Shown: positions 6,096 through 8,442 of the stretch, piece after piece
Numbering within the stretch: the stretch's first letter is position 1
Layout: each line of letters starts with the position of its first letter
From: an uncultured Selenomonadales bacterium
GTDB taxonomy: Bacteria; Bacillota; Negativicutes; Selenomonadales; Selenomonadaceae
Direction: 5' to 3'
Length of the DNA: 8,442 nt
NCBI GenBank assembly: GCA_937915885.1
Contig: CALGGP010000356.1
Coordinates: forward strand, 1 to 8,442
Program-made: the position numbers and the translations under genes
Notes under the pieces: generated by a model
The model's input: only the letters and a program-made list of their open reading frames with translations
Told to the model about the DNA's origin: nothing
The model's database searches: none

Positions 6096-7174
6096 TTTTG
6101 TCGATGAAGTCTGAAGAGCGCGATCGCCATCGAAATTATTCCGATCGAAACGAACAGTGCAATGTGCTCGAAAAAATTCTCCGAGGTGCCGACCAGCGCC
6201 AACGCTCGAAAGTCCGTCAAGATGTAGTGCACCGGCTGAATGATTGAGATTAATCGGATCGGCGCCGTCATTCCCTGCTCCGGCCAGATGTAGCCGCTCA
6301 GCAAAAACGCCGGCAACGTGTAAAACACCATGCATTGTATCAGCGACGCGCGCGTTCGGAAGATCGACGCCGCCAACCCCGCTATGTTTTCGACCGCGAA
6401 CAGGAACGCCGCGCACAACACAAAAATTTTCATCGGCTCCGCGCGGAGCGGCAACTCGAACAGCGAGATCAAAATCGTCGTCGCGATCATCACCGCCGTC
6501 AGGCTCAACATCAAATATAAAATTTCCTTCGCCGCGAATGTTTTCAGCGACGGGGGATTTTTTTTGCCATCGAATATCGACATCGAAAACGCCAAAATCA
6601 TTCCGATTTGCGTTGCCATCAGCATTACGCCGTATGTGTAAAATTCGAGATAACTTTGCGTCGGGTTGCCGAACGTCCGCAGGCTCATTGACACCGTCGG
6701 CACCCGCGACACGCCCGCGCTCATCATCGACCGTCGGAGCAATTGCGAATCGAACGCGCTCACGACCAATTGCATCGGCGGCAGCGCATAACTCACTTGC
6801 AAGATGTTACTGCCGTCCTGAAAAAACGCCAACTCGATCGATTGCCCCGAATAAAATCGTTTCGAGAAGTCCGACGGAATGATCAACGCGCCCGCGATCT
6901 CGCCGCGCTCGAGCAGATCAATCGCCTCGAGATCGTTGTCGAGCGTCGCGTAATACGTCAACTGATCGGCGTCGGCGACCGCGCGGATCAATTTCCGACT
7001 CAGCGGCGAATCGTCGAGATCGCACACCGCGACCGGAATGTTTTGCACCGTCTCGCCGCGATATAAATTGCCGATCAACAGCGCGTAGATGCTCGCCGCG
7101 CCCATCAGCACGACGAATGTCATCAGGTGCTCAGTGACCAGCACCCGCAATTCGCGTTCCATTAACTTTAGCAT
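6068..7174 (-). CDS. ABC-2 type transporter permease (second of pair)
   Basis: The 368-residue membrane protein has the ABC-2 (YbhR/YbhS-like) layout. A first transmembrane helix lies at about 18-38, a large extracytoplasmic domain at about 40-175, and five helices at about 178-200, 217-240, 248-271, 277-297 and 335-355. The segment FLLSGYIWPEQGM...QPVHYILTDFRAL (290-325) is typical of the family before the last helix. Such permeases pair with an ATPase and often an HlyD-like adaptor to export drugs or other substrates; neither is in this window. The start is uncertain. ATG 7174 overlaps the upstream permease by 44 bp without a clear ribosome-binding site, and M5 (ATG at 7162) is an alternative. 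Translation is probably coupled to the upstream gene. The stop lies inside cysK (28-bp tail-to-tail overlap). Codon choice favours G-ending codons (GCG, GTG, CTG), unlike its partner. Confidence 0.9.
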   Translation of the reverse strand: MLKLMERELRVLVTEHLMTFVVLMGAASIYALLIGNLYRGETVQNIPVAVCDLDDSPLSRKLIRAVADADQLTYYATLDNDLEAIDLLERGEIAGALIIPSDFSKRFYSGQSIELAFFQDGSNILQVSYALPPMQLVVSAFDSQLLRRSMMSAGVSRVPTVSMSLRTFGNPTQSYLEFYTYGVMLMATQIGMILAFSMSIFDGKKNPPSLKTFAAKEILYLMLSLTAVMIATTILISLFELPLRAEPMKIFVLCAAFLFAVENIAGLAASIFRTRASLIQCMVFYTLPAFLLSGYIWPEQGMTAPIRLISIIQPVHYILTDFRALALVGTSENFFEHIALFVSIGIISMAIALFRLHRQNQAKSSVDR

Positions 7175-8204
7175 GTCGAATCATCCCAATCATCGAGACC
7201 GAAAAAAATGCGGCTCCGATCGCAAGCAAAATGAGCGCGTGTTTCGTCCAATCGCCGGCGACGCCTTTGACGAGCATCGCGCGAAAATCCTCGGCGATAT
7301 ATCCGATCGGCATCACGTAGGACAGAAACAGGCTGAAGTCGTCCATCGAAGAGCGCGGCCACGTGACGCCGGCGAAAAGTATCGAGGGCATGACGTAAAT
7401 CAGCGGCGACAGCACGGCTTTGAAGTCGATGTTGATCCACGCGCCGACCATCAGCGCAAACGCCGTCATGCAGATGACGAACGTCGAGCCGAGCATCAAA
7501 ATTTCGGTCGGATTGCCCGCGCATTTGATGTGGAAGGCGCCGAGTCCGATCGCTAGGCAAATTCCGAGCACGGCGATCTCGATCATCGAGTAGGTGATGA
7601 GTCGGGCGGCGAGGAACGGAATCGGCTTGGCGACGGAAAATTTTTCGTCGACGATCGAAGGCGCGATCGAAAAGACGAGCGCGATCTGAACGGAGTGAAT
7701 GATCAATGCGGCGAGGAAAAAATCTTCGTAGCCGATTGTCGGATTGTAGAGGATGCGGGAGCTCATCGAGACGCGGGCGACTGTCGGCAATTGCGCGGCG
7801 ATCAATTCGGCGCCGAGCGTGGCGACGACAGATTGAACGCCTTTCGAGACGGTGGAGCCGACGGATCGGTTGGTGTTGTCGATGATCAATTCGATCGAAG
7901 TTGAGCCGCCGACGGCGATTTGTCGCGAAAAATCGTTGGGGATGACGACGGCGCCGAAAGTTTTCATGGCGACCATGCGGCGCTCGATATCGATCGGATC
8001 GCCTTCGACTTCGACGACGCGAACATCGGGGGTGTTGTAGAGATCGCGGACGACGCGTCGACCGTAAGCGCCTTCGTCGAGATTGCAGACGATGATCGGG
8101 ATGTCGGTGAGCGAGTTGTAATAAAACAGTCCGCCGAACATCAGAGTGTAGGCGATCGGGATTCCGATCAGCAGTGCCACGACTTTTTTATCGACAGTAA
8201 ACAT
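7131..8204 (-). CDS. ABC-2 type transporter permease (first of pair)
   Basis: The 357-residue membrane protein has the same architecture as its downstream neighbour. Helices lie at about 8-29, 161-182, 196-222, 234-258, 264-283 and 321-342, with an extracytoplasmic domain at about 30-160. The motif ILFAGVTWPRSSM...MPIGYIAEDFRAM (275-310) aligns with the family signature in the other permease. The two probably form a heterodimeric pore. The ATG is supported by GGAG (plus 8212-8215) seven bases upstream. The cytoplasmic N-terminus is very short (about seven residues). Codons prefer C endings (GCC, GTC, CTC, ACC), in contrast with the neighbouring genes, which hints at separate ancestry. Only a TAAAAT -10-like box (plus 8222-8227) without a -35 is seen upstream. 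Substrate unknown. Confidence 0.9.
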   Translation of the reverse strand: MFTVDKKVVALLIGIPIAYTLMFGGLFYYNSLTDIPIIVCNLDEGAYGRRVVRDLYNTPDVRVVEVEGDPIDIERRMVAMKTFGAVVIPNDFSRQIAVGGSTSIELIIDNTNRSVGSTVSKGVQSVVATLGAELIAAQLPTVARVSMSSRILYNPTIGYEDFFLAALIIHSVQIALVFSIAPSIVDEKFSVAKPIPFLAARLITYSMIEIAVLGICLAIGLGAFHIKCAGNPTEILMLGSTFVICMTAFALMVGAWINIDFKAVLSPLIYVMPSILFAGVTWPRSSMDDFSLFLSYVMPIGYIAEDFRAMLVKGVAGDWTKHALILLAIGAAFFSVSMIGMIRHAKVNGTRIAGAGH

Positions 8205-8228
8205 ATTTTGTCTCCAATCAGATTTTAA

Positions 8229-8267
8229 GGGCGCCGCCGCCGCTCCCGCGCATCATCGACGGCGCCC
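8229..8267. repeat. Second 39-bp element bounded by 8-bp inverted repeats (GGCGCC family)
   Basis: The arms GGGCGCCG (8229-8236) and CGGCGCCC (8260-8267) are identical to those at 2707-2745, with the same 23-bp spacing, while the interior is mostly different (CGCTCCC and TCGA are shared). The element sits 13 bp upstream of the permease ribosome-binding site, so it would be a hairpin in the leader of any transcript entering that gene from the right. On the minus strand it is followed by TTAAAAT, only a weak terminator tail. Confidence 0.75.
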
Positions 8268-8295
8268 AACGGAGGCTGAGGTTCCCACCCCGCGC

Positions 8296-8442
8296 CGGCG
8301 GCGCCCGCTCCCTTTACGTTGAATGTCGGCGGCGCCCGCGCCCTTACATCGAATGTCGGCGGCACCCGCGCCCTTTACGTCGAATGTCGGCGGCGCCCGC
8401 TCCCTTTACGTTGAATGTCGGCGGCGCCCGCGCCCTTACATC
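8296..8442 (+). repeat. 30/31-bp tandem array with 92-bp higher-order period
   Basis: There are four full units (8296-8326, 8327-8356, 8357-8387, 8388-8418) and a partial fifth that runs off the window. Each begins CGGCGGCGCCCG (CGGCGGCACCCG in unit 3) and ends GAATGT. Units 1 and 4 are identical, and units 2 and the visible part of 5 are identical. Positions 8296-8350 and 8388-8442 are thus an exact 55-bp repeat at a spacing of 92 bp (pattern A-B-C-A-B). Neither 31, 30 nor 92 is a multiple of three, so it is not a coding repeat. The GGCGCCCGCTCCC word relates it to the nearby GGCGCC element. There are no spacers, so it is not CRISPR. Confidence 0.9.

Noticed and set aside
5022..6416. Long open frame of 464 codons on the minus strand opposite cysK
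   Set aside because: It lies antisense to the clear cysK gene and part of the permease, has an Arg/His-rich composition with no family motif, and is a by-product of biased codon use.
8296..8442. CRISPR-like repeat array
   Set aside because: The 30/31-bp units are directly adjacent with no unique spacers, and no cas genes are present. It is a tandem minisatellite.

Overview
The window looks like a chromosomal segment of a moderately GC-rich bacterium, possibly a member of the Bacillota. A diderm Negativicutes (Selenomonas/Quinella-like) lineage is my best guess. That rests on the Firmicutes-type phosphomannose isomerase, strong GGAGG ribosome-binding sites, a sigma-70-like promoter and AATTAGG-type intergenic heptamer repeats. 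It is inference, since no rRNA or other marker gene is present.

Layout, left to right. Positions 1-124 are a gene-free stretch with a GGCGCC half-palindrome, a textbook G-quadruplex motif, A/T tracts and heptamer repeats. A TetR-family regulator (125-700, minus) diverges from a fused phosphomannose isomerase-ROK sugar kinase gene (798-2630, plus), and the 97 bp between them holds a near-consensus extended -10 promoter. Positions 2631-2770 repeat the theme of the left edge: heptamers, a shared tail and a GGCGCC-bounded inverted repeat. A class III Fic adenylyltransferase (2771-3388, TTG start) overlaps GMP synthase guaA (3385-4902). A 161-bp duplicate of the guaA 3' end (4920-5080) lies 17 bp downstream, followed by a promoter, two palindromes and cysteine synthase cysK (5166-6095). 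Two ABC-2 type transporter permeases (7131-8204 and 6068-7174, both minus, overlapping each other) run toward cysK and overlap its 3' end by 28 bp. The right edge (8205-8442) has a second GGCGCC-bounded inverted repeat and a 30/31-bp tandem array.

How it works together. The fusion protein could carry mannose to fructose 6-phosphate through one polypeptide, by kinase then isomerase. Fic and GuaA are translationally coupled, putting a self-inhibited AMP-transferring enzyme beside a purine biosynthesis gene. CysK makes cysteine. The permease pair would form the membrane part of an export complex whose ATPase and adaptor are not in this window.

The least explained material is intergenic. A family of GGCGCC-bounded elements, heptamer tracts at gene 3' ends, a G-quadruplex motif and a minisatellite share sequence words, and the guaA tail duplication has a substitution pattern that does not look like simple pseudogene decay. 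I see no defence system, integrase, transposase, CRISPR array or RNA gene.
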